Shown here: one piece after another, positions 53,001-63,640 of the stretch | Layout of the letters: each line of letters begins with the position of its first letter | How positions within the stretch are numbered: the first letter of the stretch is position 1 | Assembly (NCBI GenBank): GCA_018398585.1 | Contig: JAGTTD010000006.1 | Coordinates: forward strand, 12,501 to 76,500 | Direction of reading: 5' to 3' | Length of the DNA: 64,000 nucleotides | Source of the DNA: Simmondsia chinensis | Lineage: Eukaryota > Streptophyta > Magnoliopsida > Caryophyllales > Simmondsiaceae | Translations under genes and position numbers: made by a program | Notes under the pieces: model-generated | Seen by the model: only the letters and a program-made list of their open reading frames with translations | Database searches by the model: none | What the model was told of the DNA's origin: nothing

Positions 53001-56000
53001 TATCATTTTAGAGCGTCATTGGCAATTCGATCATCACATAACTTACAATGGATTTGGCAAATCTAGTGGGTAGAGGTTACTGTACTTTGAAGTCTCAATC
53101 ATTACAATAATCAGGCCTTTGGGCTTTCTAGTGTTCCAAACAAAAAAATAAAAATAAATAAATAAATCCCTACAATACTTATAGCTTTATCCAAATCAGT
53201 TAGCAAATTATGAAAGGGACTAGGTCCACTTCACCATGTTGCTCGTGCATCCCATCTTCTCGTTTTGGGATGAACTACTTTTTCAAGATGGGGAGAATGA
53301 TGTGGCACATTTTTATTGTGTTTAGTTTTTGTCTTATCTTATTATTAGGAACAATAACAAGAACAATAACAACAACAACAATCCGAGTGCCATAACGGCT
53401 CTCGCCAAAGTAGGGCCCGGGGGCGGGTAAGGTATATGTTGCCTTATCCCTTCAAGGTATTACCCTAGAGGGAGGCTGTGTCCGAAGGCACCCAACCCTA
53501 AAAAGCATAAAAACAAACGAAATAATAAAGCAACAAGTAGCAAGCACAAAGCACTCGGGAAAGCGTAAAGCACGCAGGCAACAAGCAACAAGTAACATTA
53601 GCAAACATGTAAACGTACGGACGTCATGGACTAGCTTCATTGTGCTCCTCTATCTTAAGCCGCTATGTCAGCCGCACCTATTGTAATCCGCCACTCAGCT
53701 CTATCTAAGGCCATCTCCTCATTTAGGTAATCATCTCCATCTAGCTCTTCTTTGGCCTGCTTGTACTGCTCCTTCTATGCGTAATATGGAGTTGCTCACA
53801 TCTTCTGGTAGGGGTAGTGTTTAGTCACTTTCTGACATGCTGAAATCATCGTAGACGTTACTTTCTTAATTTATCTTTGATTGAGGTCATGCTCAACTTG
53901 CTTTTTATACGTCATTCATTAGTTTGAATTAGTGTTTATTTTATCTCAAGACAGTAAGTATTTATCTTATCTCAAGAAAGTAGTTTCTTATTTGAATTAT
54001 TATTTATGTTCTCTTTCCGATCCAATATTATCTTAGGTTTTAGCTTTTTCTACAAATATACTTTGTAGATCATTAGATTTCTGCTTTGAAGAAATAATAT
54101 TAAATTTAGTTTTTAGGTAGCAAGTTGTGCTACATCACTATGCATTTGGATTGTTGGGTGGTAAAATTAGGTACCTTGGAGTGATAGGGGTCCATTAAAG
54201 TTACTGGGAAGGAAAGAATAACAAAATTGAAGACTTGAAGATGAGAAGATGATATATTTTTATTTAACTGTCACAAGTTAGTTAATAACCTCCCTCTTTT
54301 TTTTATATTGCAATTTCTGGATTATTATATGATGATATTTAAACTTTCCATATATAGAAATAGAAAGAGATAGACTAGAATCTAAGCATTTTTATGGGTC
54401 ACTGATTGCCAAAAAGAGTGCAGCCTTTAACTGTATCAATCCGTTGTAAAATAGATACCTCATATTTTCAGGCCAAACAAACTCTAGTTCTACTTCTAGC
54501 CCGCGGAATGAAGGAAATTTGTAGAACTACATATTACAGCTTCGACAGCTACACAGGAAATAGTCAACTGGTTTTCGCTGGAGGCTAGTTAAAGTCTCTT
54601 ATTTATACTAGCGGAACCTACAATGCTATAGTTATAGTTTACAAAGACGATGCTACCTTTTACTTTTCATTGTGTGGACTTATGTATACAACCTTTTCCT
54701 TTCCTGCGTTCCCCAGGAAATAAGATTGCAGTTATAGAGAACTTGGGTGCAACTGAGGTAAGTCATTTCTATGCTGAATGCTTGGTTACAATCTTTTAAG
54801 AGATGATGTATTTGAGCATCCCCGTCATATAGTTTGGAAGATATTCAGATTTACATATATTATACTTAACAAACAAATTGTTTTGTTTGGGCCCTTTGTT
54901 TCCCCGTTTTATTTGATTATAGGGAGTCTATTCTAATCTGTGTACTGCTATTACTGCAAGGGTTTACTTCTCTAGTGCCAATTGAAAGTTCTGAGTTGGA
55001 GGTGGACCTCACTGCTGATGCTGTTTTTTCGGAACATTACTTATGAGTTTTCTTATGGTGTTTTGTGTCTTTTTCTTTTCCCAAAAATGGTCATATTTAT
55101 ATTGTCGCAGATATGATGCAAGTTTATGGTCAAATGTGGTGCCGCTATTCAGCTAGATGAGTACCATGGATCTGTAAATAGTTGTAAAATCGGGAAACAT
55201 TCTATGAGATTCTGTTTAATCCATTTTAGTACAAGAGGAAGAATCTTGGATTAGTAGCCAGAGGACATTGTGAGTTACAGGAAAACAGTAGCAAATTGAA
55301 CGATGTCAGAGTTTTTGCTAGTAAAACTTCTGTATAGTTCCATAGCCCCCTCTATGCATATGATCATGCTTAATGACTGTTGAATTATGTGTCAAATTGG
55401 TTTTTTGCATTTTTTGTCCCAATGAGGAGGCAGCATTTACTCACTGCATCCCTTCATGATGTTTATTTCGGAACCTTGATGCGCAGGATCAATTCGACAC
55501 CGTTGATTTGTCAGACAATGAGATTGTAAAACTTGAGAACTTTCCTTATCTAAACAGGCTGGGAACTTTGCTACTGAACAACAATAGGATCACGCGTATA
55601 AGCCCAAGCATAGGAGGTGAGATGATTGTAAGTTTCTTTCTTCTTTTCCTGATAATGTTGCTTGCTTTGCTTGACAATTGATTTTCTGTACTTGCAGAAC
55701 TTCTGCCGAAACTGCATACACTTGTTCTTTCTAACAATCGCTTGGTCAATTTGGCTGAGATTGATCCACTTGCATCCCTTCCGAAGCTGCAATTCCTTAG
55801 TCTTTTGGACAATAATGTCACTAAAAAGCCAAACTATCGCTTATATGTCATCCACAAGCTAAAATCATTACGGTTGCTAGACTTCAAGAAAGTGAAACAG
55901 AAGGTGAGATTGATAAACTGTTTGTTAGATAATAATGCTGTTTGATTCTTTTGTTGACATTTGGACAGCTGGATTGAAGTTCTAGCAATTTAAATGTTGT

Positions 56001-59000
56001 GGTGCTAAATATGAGAGGACTTAGATTTTGCACCATATATGTCTTAAATATCCTTGTAGGGGTAAGGTTACACACATTTTACCCTCTCTAGACCCTGCCT
56101 TGGCGGGAGCCTCTTTGAGGCACTTAGTTGTTGTTGTTGTCGTATATGTCTTAGATATCCTGCAGTGACGTTCCTTCGTGATATAGCCTAACGATTAATA
56201 ATACTGCCACTTTGATTCCACTATATTGATCTTCACTGTTGTTATGATATCCTTAGCTTATGACCATCCTGCTGCCAGCCATTTGAAACCATTAAATAAC
56301 TACTAGTTCTTTTTTTTTTTTTTTTCACAATGTCAGTTACTAGTGTTTTAAAAACTACACGGGACCTTAGCTTGTTTATCGGTTTATCTATGAGTCTGAG
56401 CTTATTTATTTAGCAGGTTGGCACCAGTGGTAAGAGTTAGCGAGGTAGATTGTTGAACAAAAGGAAGATGAAGATACACTTTTGTTTGACTAGGAGCAGT
56501 TTGTGAAGGATTAAATATCAATTATAGTAGCAAAGCGTGCATATCTTTTTGGCAGCATTTTTAGTTGGGTGGTTGGTAGTGGTGGCAAGGTAAACAAAGG
56601 CGTGTGGCACCTTGCAGGAATTCATTTTATTGCTCATATATATACCCTTTAACTACATTAAAGTCCTTGCTTATGTCTGAGGAATTGAGGGATATGCATA
56701 TAACTATGTTCATTTCTAAATATGCTCGCTCCTCCAGTTTTAGAAAGGAGATCAAGATTTTAAATTATGCGAATAAAAAGGTGACTTCTAAGTCAAAGAT
56801 GATGTTTATTGGCTTAAGGACTTTTCAAAAATTTTCGTACTATAGGAACTACTAAAATGTCATGTGAAATAAAAGTTTGATACATCTAGTTCTGCAGATC
56901 AACAGCAACAACCACCCAATGCTTAGGAAGCTCCCGCCGAAGCCCCGGGGGGGGGGGGGGGGGGGTTGGGGTGAAATGTACACAGCCTTACCGCTACAGG
57001 GTACCGCGTCAGATGGAGCAAGACCAAAACATTCAAGCATGCAAACACCCATAAACGCCGTAGCAACAATAGAGCACATGTACGCCCAGATCTATTGTGG
57101 CCTGGCAACAATGTGCTATTTTTCCTTAACATCTATATGGGCTACATGTATTTTTGACCGCCATTTCGCTCTATCTAATGCCATCTCCTCATTTACATGG
57201 GTAAGGTCATACGTAATTGTCTTCCGCTAGCTTTTCTTTGGCTTGCCTCTATTTCTCCTCTTGTAGGCAGTTTGTAGTTGCTCACACTTCCTAAGGGGAC
57301 AATGATCGGTCTCTTTCTAACATGCCCGAACTACTGCAGATGTTGTTCCCTCAACTGGGGGCATCTTATAACACCATTTCTAATCCGGTCCTTCCTAGTT
57401 CTATAGATCCTAAGCTGTTTTAATAGACTTGGATTAAGGATATGATCTAGGATATACCCAGGTAACCGAAGATTTGGAGGGTTCAGGCTGCGGAGATGCC
57501 ATCTCTCAACAAGCAGAACGATCCTTACCCTTGATGACTCAATCCATGTTAGTTGAGGTTCCAATTATGGAGGTTAATACACTGATACTAAATCCAATGG
57601 TTGGAGCCTTTTTCTTCTGAGTTAAACTATAATAGGACCTGGAATCAGTTGGACCCTGGAAACGAGATTAGTTTGCACTTGCTAATGGATTAAACACGAT
57701 GTTAATTAAGTGATTTACACGAGTTAAGTTCAAGATCTTTGGCCTATTTGAAATCATTTCCCTTGTTTGATTTGTATGGATGAGTTACAGCCTTGGAGGA
57801 TACCTTGGTGGCCAACAACGCCCTATCATCTTTGTGGACAAGGAGGATTTTGAAAAGGAAAGGTGATGCAACATAGAAGAAAAGATTAAATGAATGTAGG
57901 AGATATGATTTTATCAGATTTTGTTACATTGTTGCCAACCACAAAAAAAAAAATAAAAATAAAATAAAAATAAAACCAGTGCCGCAAGAGCTCCCGCCAG
58001 TGCAGTGGTGTGGGGAGGGGGGGTCATTTTTGTTACACTATTTTGCATATGATTATAATATAATATATGTTTTTAGTCAATATGATATTTTAATTATCTT
58101 TATTTCAGTTAAAGGGATAATTTAGTAGTTTTATTTTAGAGAAGTGGTTTTCTAATTGTTTTAGTATTTATCTCCTTAGTTATTCTGTAGTGCTTGGCTT
58201 TTACCGACAAATATAGCATTGTAATTCATTATCTTTAGTATTCAAAGAAACATTATTGAAATTTTCTTTTGGGTTGTAAGTTGTGCTACAATAATCTGGT
58301 ATCAGAGTGTTAGTTATGGACCATTGCTGGGGAGCCGCTATAGTCGCTGCCATAGCGTTGCCTCTTACGTATCGATATTATCACTCAGTGGTATCTCTTC
58401 CCTGCCATTGTCACAGTATATTGTGCATTTATTCTTTATCATGAACTCCTGCTGAAACCCTAGCCATTAGCCAACTTTGTTTTTGAAGAATCTTACTTAT
58501 AGACCCTAGCCACGGCACCAATCAACACCAACTAAAAAAGAAAAACCCAAAAAAGGTGTTGTTTATCCACGCCTATATGCCTACTATCTCAAATATCATG
58601 TGCATTGCTGATTACTTTTGAGTTAGATTGGTTCAAGTCAAATAAGCATGGGTCGTATAGCAAGAATAACTCACCCCATCCCTATCATCTATGGGAATTT
58701 GTTTGGTGTCTTATTCTATTCAAGATATACACTACCCCAACGTCCTCTTGTGTACCCATTTATGAGTTCCTTATGATCCGGATCCAAAAATACTTTCTCC
58801 CTATTTACTAACATCCAAAGAAGTTGAGGAAGAAACAGATGAAATTGAAGAGGAAGAGGATGAAGATGAAGTGAAAGAAGAAGAGCAAGATTACATTTGA
58901 ATTCCTACATGTTCAGTTGCCTATACATGATGATGGCAAGTATGATAAAGATAACATGGAGATCCTCATATTCATCTTACTGGAAGAATTTGTCAATACT

Positions 59001-60949
59001 TCTACCACAAAGAAAGTTATGCACTACATTGAGCAGGAGCCCCACACATTTGACATACATCATCTGCTATAGTTTCCTTTACCTATGCTTGTTTATTTCA
59101 TTTTTTAAACTTCATCTTTTGCATTTACTTTTCCTTAGTCATTAAAGATCCAAAAAACTGCCCTTATTTTTTTAAAGAGAATCCATGATGGGGAAGGCAA
59201 CTACGTTGGTTAGCTACATAATGCAAACTCTCTGTAAGGGTGGGAAATTTAGATAAAAGGGATGTAGCTTACAAGCTATCACAACATGCCTAAAAAAGTA
59301 TACAAGCTACCAGAAGTGCTAACTAAAAATGCCGCAAACAGCGAACATTTTGTTTTACTACTTTATTCATGAGGTGGTAGAGTAATTTTGAATGCAGAAG
59401 TACTGATTTACGAGATTATACGGGTAATTTATTCCTACTTAGAGCATCCTACATTAACATTTCTATTTAAGGCTTTGTAAAATGTCCACATAGCTACTTA
59501 AAATACTTTCTGGAATCTATCAGTTGGGTTACCATTCAAGATTCTATAGAACTTCGACAATGGATATAAGTTTTAATTTCGATATTCAATGTTGGTTCCT
59601 ACATTGCGTTCACTTCTTTCTATTTGAGATTCACATAAGGAAGACTGTATCATGCATGATTGTCTTTCGAAATGGCTTCTAGATCGATGAAGCTATGTAG
59701 AAAGTGGGCCGGGGGGGGGGTATCTTCAGAACGTCATTTAGAAAGTCGATTGTAGTTTTTCTTTTTGGCCCACTGCTTATCATTGTAACAAGTCTTTTAG
59801 AAAATTCATTGGGCATGTTCGTAGCAATCTATTATTTTAGCATTTGATTGATTAAATAGGATTCTACCCTACACACATATTTTAGAGAGCACTATATCTT
59901 GGTACAACAACCACCACCCAGTGCCTCAAAGAGAATCCTACCAAGGCAGGGTTTGGAGAGAGTAAGATGTACTTAGCCTTACCTCTACATAGTGCTACCA
60001 TGTAGACAGGTTGCTTCTGAATGGCCCCAGTCTTGAAAAGAGAAATAATATTTTGGTGTCTTTGGTTAATCATTTATGCATTCATGCAAATAGGATAATA
60101 GAATCTAGTGATTTGGAATACCCGTATAGTGAAAAGGCAAACTTTATAGAAATGAAGATGATGAAGGTTTTAATTTGTGCATCTTTGGTCTTCCATTGAA
60201 GCAGACAGGAAAATGGGGGAAGAGAAGAAACTACGAATTTTAACATGGAATGAAATGTTAGGCGCTGAAATGCAACTTGGTCTCCATGTTTCTTTGAAGC
60301 TGTTTATGTGTAAAATTAGAAAATATCAAGTAGTGTACCTCTTATGTAACGATGTTGTACTACATTGGAACATGGACAGAAAGGTAACTAGGTGTTGCTT
60401 TGCCTGATCTCACCTTCCCTTAAGGTTGGGATGGATGAAAGGGCGTATTGGTCACCTAACTTCCTATTCAGCCAGCAGATTTAGTTTCTAAGCTGTATGT
60501 AAGACTTTTATGGTTAGAAAAGCTTTCTTGTCTAGTGCAAGCAGCAACTAAAATAAACTTTACATCTTGGTTGCTGGCTATGAGAATCCACAGCTGTTCT
60601 GCTGTTTATTTGATAACCCAAAAAAATAGGATGGTATGCTTGTTGCTCTACGCTCTTTACTTAATTCTGGCGTTTGTGCTCTGTTCAGTCTTTGGAGAAA
60701 GTCTGTAGCTCCCTCTAAACAAGGTAGATTTCCTGAAGCTGTGCATTCACATTTATGATGTTTCCACTGAGGTAGGAACGAGTTGAGGCAAATGATTTAT
60801 TTGCATCCAAGGAAGCTGAAGATGAGGTTAAAAAGGTAGCTGTGAAGACTTTCACGCCTGGTGAGGTGCTGAATGTCGAGCAGGCTCCGAAAGAAGAGCA
60901 TGTACCTAAAGCAGCTGCTCCTACACCAGAGCAGATTACAGCAATTAAG
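49925..60949 (+). CDS. U2A': U2 small nuclear ribonucleoprotein A' (U2A'), exons 1-5; 3' end outside the window
   Basis: Join of 49925-50006, 54717-54757, 55487-55616, 55698-55903 and 60776-60949 gives 211 continuous codons. U2A' is a leucine-rich-repeat protein that pairs with U2B'' and binds stem-loop IV of U2 snRNA in the spliceosome. The N-terminus is MVRLTADLIWKSPHFF. LRR units include LDLRGNKIAVIENLG, VDLSDNEIVKLENFP, LLLNNNRITRISPSIG, LVLSNNRLVNLAEIDPLAS and LSLLDNNVTKKPNY, followed by the cap YRLYVIHKLKSLRLLDF. Exon 5 gives the acidic and lysine-rich tail KEAEDEVKKV and TPEQITAIK. The family is usually about 250 aa, so roughly 40 residues remain to the right of 64,000 or were missed. 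Introns 1 and 4 are each nearly 5 kb. Confidence 0.95.
50096..50220 (+). pseudogene. Gypsy gag fragment in U2A' intron 1 (left of solo LTR)
   Basis: Reads GDPDELHDLINHIENIF and continues in GFKHEDQLSLLENLFQG, matching the start of a gypsy gag domain. It is cut at 50220 by the solo LTR and resumes at 52056. Confidence 0.6.
50216..50220. repeat. Target duplication ATGCT of solo LTR (left)
   Basis: Perfect match to 52051-52055. Confidence 0.85.
50221..52050. mobile_element. Solo LTR (1,830 bp) in U2A' intron 1
   Basis: Starts TGTAACTACCCAGG and ends CCGGGTATTACA, near-inverted ends of gypsy type, with a perfect 5-bp duplication on both sides. There is no internal retrotransposon sequence and no second LTR, so it arose by LTR-LTR recombination. 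It contains a 37-bp tandem repeat. Orientation cannot be fixed; a poly(A)-like AT-rich end lies on the right. Confidence 0.85.
50854..51290. repeat. 37-bp minisatellite, about 12 units, inside the solo LTR
   Basis: Consensus unit CGGCCACACAGGCTCTTTTA then GTATGCATTCAATTCGT. The central units (about 51040-51150) are nearly identical and the outer ones drift. Confidence 0.93.
52051..52055. repeat. Target duplication ATGCT of solo LTR (right)
   Basis: Perfect match to 50216-50220; the gag relic continues beyond it. Confidence 0.85.
52056..53076 (+). pseudogene. Gypsy gag-protease relic in U2A' intron 1
   Basis: Multiple frameshifts. Recognisable pieces: CTHEFHRLLL (gag), MCYECGIKGQ (zinc-knuckle relic, 52448-52480), and a retroviral-type aspartic protease end (LISRWVVQELGVPLEC, then CDILDCYIILERHWQFD and HHITYNGF, 52813-53060). 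No RT follows. It is the continuation of 50096-50220, with the solo LTR inserted in between, so this relic is the older insertion. Confidence 0.7.
53077..53340. other. Intron 1 segment, nothing recognised
   Basis: AT-rich with an A-rich simple stretch near 53145-53167. No gene or clear repeat. Confidence 0.5.
53341..53890 (-). mobile_element. RTE-like LINE 3' end with (TTG)n tail
   Basis: On the minus strand a decayed ORF end reads NEEMALDRAEWRITIGAAD (about 53655-53730). It is followed by a leader to a SINE-like block (ACCTTACCCGCC, GGCGAGAGCC) and a tail of TTG repeats (CAA on the plus strand, 53360-53382). It shares the MALDRA-W-R block and tail with 56895-57590. Confidence 0.6.
53891..54136 (+). 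mobile_element. LTR fragment, same family as 58040-58290
   Basis: The 3' part GCTTTTTCTACAAATATA and the end GCAAGTTGTGCTACA match the LTR at 58040-58290. There is no adjoining internal sequence. Confidence 0.5.
54137..54716. other. Intron 1 end, nothing recognised besides the acceptor
   Basis: AT-rich. The acceptor is TTCCCCAG before exon 2, with a pyrimidine-rich stretch CCTTTTCCTTTCC upstream. Confidence 0.5.
54717..54757 (+). CDS. U2A': U2A' exon 2
   Basis: 41 nt: CCCCAG|GAAATAAG to ACTGAG|GTAAGT. Encodes (G)NKIAVIENLGATE and restores frame with exon 1. Confidence 0.95.
54758..55486. other. U2A' intron 2, nothing else recognised
   Basis: 729 bp of AT-rich DNA between GTAAGT and GCGCAG. 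No repeat or ORF is supported. Confidence 0.7.
55487..55616 (+). CDS. U2A': U2A' exon 3
   Basis: 130 nt, GCGCAG|GATCAA to GGAG|GTGAGA. Encodes the LRR core DQFDTVDLSDNEIVKLENFP through RISPSIG. Confidence 0.96.
55698..55903 (+). CDS. U2A': U2A' exon 4
   Basis: 206 nt after the 81-bp intron 3 (TTGCAG|AACTTC), ending CAGAAG|GTGAGA. Encodes LLPKLHTLVLSNNRL to LRLLDFKKVKQK, the last LRRs and cap. Confidence 0.96.
56055..56142 (+). mobile_element. SINE-like or RTE tail fragment with (TTG)n end
   Basis: GGGGTAAGGTTACACAC, CCCTCTCTAGACCCTGCC and GGCGGGAGCCTCTTTGAGGC, then TTGTTGTTGTTG. Plants share this block among SINEs and RTE LINEs. Three more relatives lie in this gene. Confidence 0.6.
56143..56894. 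other. Intron 4 segment, nothing recognised
   Basis: AT-rich with a T16 run near 56311. The 83-codon frame at 56604-56855 has no recognised domain. Confidence 0.5.
56895..57590 (-). mobile_element. RTE-like LINE 3' end with CAA/TTG-type tail
   Basis: The minus strand reads EMALDRAKWRSKIHVAHID (about 57130-57190), followed by the SINE-like block and an interrupted TTG tail (plus strand CAACAGCAACAACC at 56898). It contains an unusual G-run at 56946-56966. It is homologous to 53341-53890 over the MALDRA block. Confidence 0.6.
57591..57984. other. Intron 4 segment, nothing recognised
   Basis: AT-rich, ending in an A-rich simple repeat (AAAATAAAAATAAA) near 57945-57976. Confidence 0.5.
57985..58030 (-). 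mobile_element. Short SINE-like fragment
   Basis: AGAGCTCCCGCCAGTGCAGT and GGGGAGGGGGGGTC, the minus-strand version of the GGCGGGAGCC block. Confidence 0.4.
58040..58290 (+). mobile_element. LTR 3' part in U2A' intron 4
   Basis: AT-rich, ending GTTGTAAGTTGTGCTACA and followed after a few bases by TGGTATCAGAGT (58297-58308), a primer-binding site of initiator tRNA-Met type. Internal sequence follows to about 59040. Confidence 0.6.
58309..59150 (+). pseudogene. Internal relic of an LTR element (unassigned, acidic segment)
   Basis: Follows the LTR and primer site. Contains an acidic run SKEVEEETDEIEEEEDEDEV (about 58812-58870) and a frame reading LHVQLPIHDDGKYDKDN. About 300 bp (58730-59040) are repeated in inverted orientation at 63300-63640. 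No known gag or pol motif was recognised, so the family is open. Confidence 0.45.
59151..59906. other. Intron 4 segment, nothing recognised
   Basis: AT-rich; a G10 run sits near 59711. No ORF or repeat is supported. Confidence 0.5.
59907..60003 (-). mobile_element. SINE-like tail fragment
   Basis: Reverse-complement relative of 56055-56142 (CAACAACCACCACCCAGTGC, CCAAGGCAGGGTTTGGAGAG, CCTTACCTCTACAT). Confidence 0.55.
60004..60775. other. End of U2A' intron 4, nothing else recognised
   Basis: AT-rich up to the acceptor TGAGGTAG before exon 5. Confidence 0.5.
60776..60949 (+). CDS. U2A': U2A' exon 5
   Basis: 174 nt, GGTAG|GAACGA to ATTAAG|GTATGT. Encodes ERVEANDLFASKEAEDEVKK to TPEQITAIK. 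The frame matches exon 4 exactly. Confidence 0.93.
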
Positions 60950-63299
60950 GTATGTTTATCTGCCTGATAATTCTTCTGTTCTCTTTGATCAACCTTTCTT
61001 ATGTGACTTTGGTAACGTCTATTACTGTTTGATGATGCTTCAACTTTGTCTACTGATGGACTACAATATTCAAAGGGTATCATGTTTACAACTGTAGCAG
61101 TTGTCAGGAATGAATGCTTTGACATCTTAATAACAACGCCATACTTTGGTTGTAAAGGAAGCGAAAATCTTCATGCCAAGTATGCATATGACATTGTGGA
61201 TCATATTGTATCTATTCTCGTGTCCTTTGAACTTATGCGTGGACAATGTTTTATGAGGCCTTTGTTGCTTCTTTTGTTGCTTCCATTCTCGATTTCTTCC
61301 CTGCACCTGTTTCTTTCAGTTGTTGAATTAATACTCTTTCAAGGCATCTGAAATTATTTTGTTGTGCATGTAATTATATTTTATCAATATTGTTAGTCGT
61401 CTCATCCTACTAATGCATAATGCCTAGCGGCTTTGCATCTTTTGTTTAAATGTGCTAGTGGTGCTGCTAGATCTCACGTGAATATTTTTCTTAGCTGCTA
61501 CCATCGAATCAAATATAGGCTAGTACGTAACATAAAGATAGTTATGTGATATATCTTGGGCTAGCTATTCTAAAATAGGCCGTTACTCTATGGTATTTTG
61601 TAAAATCTTTTTTGAATGCATGTGTGATGCACTCTGATTTGTGATCTGAACTATAAGAAGGATGGTGTTTTGATTTGTGATTTGAAACTTTGTGAACATA
61701 AAGCTTAAAAGCAATTTATATTTCCTAAAAGAACGTGGAAATTACTGAAATCAGTCCTTGATGTCCATGTAAATGTTTTTCATATGTGATGCACTCTGAT
61801 TTCATGGTGCAACAGCTCTGCTTTTGGTGCTTTCTCTGGCTATCAATATTGAGCAACAAACTGTCATTTCTGCAGCTGCTGCCAGCCTGCCATTATAGTT
61901 CATGGCTTTCTAGAGCTGAGAATGGTGTGCATCACGTAGTTAAGTGACACTATTAAATACAAAATTGAGTATGCATATTGGAAGTATTTTGCAAATTTAA
62001 TAATAAAGTTGCTTGATATTGTTTTTTGTTAATACCTTTTTGTATTGGAAAACTTTTGTACTCTCAAAAAAGACCCTAAGAAATTAGGGGTATGGAGTGT
62101 TTGACTGAGTAAGCACACTTCAAATACAAAAGAAAGCATGTCGGAGCTCAAAAAAAAAATTTTCAATTGATTTTATTTGGGGAGCGGGGTGTAACAACCT
62201 GCCAAGCATTTAATAATCTGGAAGTTCTTTTCAATAAAAATAATGGTAAATGTGCGGATAAGCGTGAGGTGTCAGTTGTGATAAGAGAGATAAGCTAGAT
62301 ATGGAATACAAGAAAGGAAAATTTAAGTTGTTCCAAATGGCACTTTTAGGATTGTTGAATTTTAGAGACCCACCTGAGTCGGCCTTCATGAAATAGAGAT
62401 TAGTTGTTCTGGAGTTGTTCAGCAAATAGTAGTTATTTAATGGCCTCCAAAATGATTGTGTACATGTTCTTTAAAAAAGGCAATGTGACTGCTATGACGT
62501 GTTATGTAATGGCATTGCACCTGCTGCGACATCCATGATTGTGAGTCTGTGACCCCAACAAGAAAAAAGTATTACATTCTGATTCCACAGGATAATACAT
62601 TAGATGTGCCTTTCAGTGTGGGTCTAGGTGATACCTCCACTGCCACTATTCCAGGTTTGTCATCTAGCTAGTGCTGTGTCTACTGCAGTGATTTTTTTTC
62701 TGCTAAGAACTTCGGAATATGTATTCTATGATGGTTTGACTTTGAATGTAGTATTTCCAGTATTATTTGTGATTCTCTTGTTCGTGATGGACAGTCTGAA
62801 GACAAGTTTGTTTGTTATGATTTTACTTGAAGTATATGCCCTTGTGATGTAGCACAATGCCTTTCCAAATGCTAAACTCAATAATATTTCTTTAAAACTA
62901 AAAAATATTGAATTACAATACTATATTCATAGGGAAAAGTTTGGGTAACTCAGCAGATAAATCTAAATTAACTAGGAAACTACTGTTCTGGGAATAAAAA
63001 ATAACTAAATTATCTCTTTTCTATATATTTCGCTGAATTACTATAAAAAAAAAAAAAAAAAAACTAAACTATCCTATTAACTAAAATAAAATATCTAAAA
63101 TATCATATTAACTAGAAAGATATATTGTATTCTTATGCTATCAAATAGTCTAACAAAATCTAATAAATATCGTATCTTTTAGAATCATTAAATATGTTTT
63201 CTGTGCTGCATCAATTCTCCTTTCGTTTAAAAGCTCGAATTCAAGTTTTGAATAAGTATAGGAAAAGGAAACTATAGCAGATGCCTATGTGCGGGGCTA
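60950..63299. other. U2A' intron 5 (continues past the window), nothing recognised in this part
   Basis: AT-rich DNA. I searched by eye for the expected next codons (a block like AAIINSQTIEE) and did not find them. Contains an A-run near 63043-63063. Confidence 0.55.
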
Positions 63300-63640
63300 T
63301 AGATGCAGGGCATAACTTTTGCCACTGTGGGAGAGGTATTGACAGACTCTTCAAGTAAGATGAGATCAATATGAACATATTCACCATCCTCTCATGTAGC
63401 AATTGAACATGTAGGAATTTAATGCAATCTTGCTCTTTTTCTTTAACTTTGTCTTCTTCCTCTTCCTCTTCCTCTTCTTGTGTCTCATCTTCTTCCTCTC
63501 CTCTGTGACTTCATCTATTTCGTCCTCGACTTATCTGGATGTTAGCAGATTAAGAAGAAAGGTAGTATTTTGGATCCAAAACGTAAGGACGCTCATAAGT
63601 GGGTACAAGAGAAGAAGTTGGGGCAGTTGCATCACAATAA
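63300..63640 (-). mobile_element. Inverted copy of the 58730-59040 element segment
   Basis: Its reverse complement matches 58730-59040, including TTGTACCCACTTATGAG, the GAAGAGGAAGAGG acidic-coding run and CCTACATGTTCAATTG. A second fragment of the same unassigned element. Confidence 0.6.

Noticed and set aside
61865..61895. Candidate U2A' exon 6 after TTCTGCAG
   Set aside because: The downstream codons do not match the expected conserved C-terminal part and hit a stop quickly.
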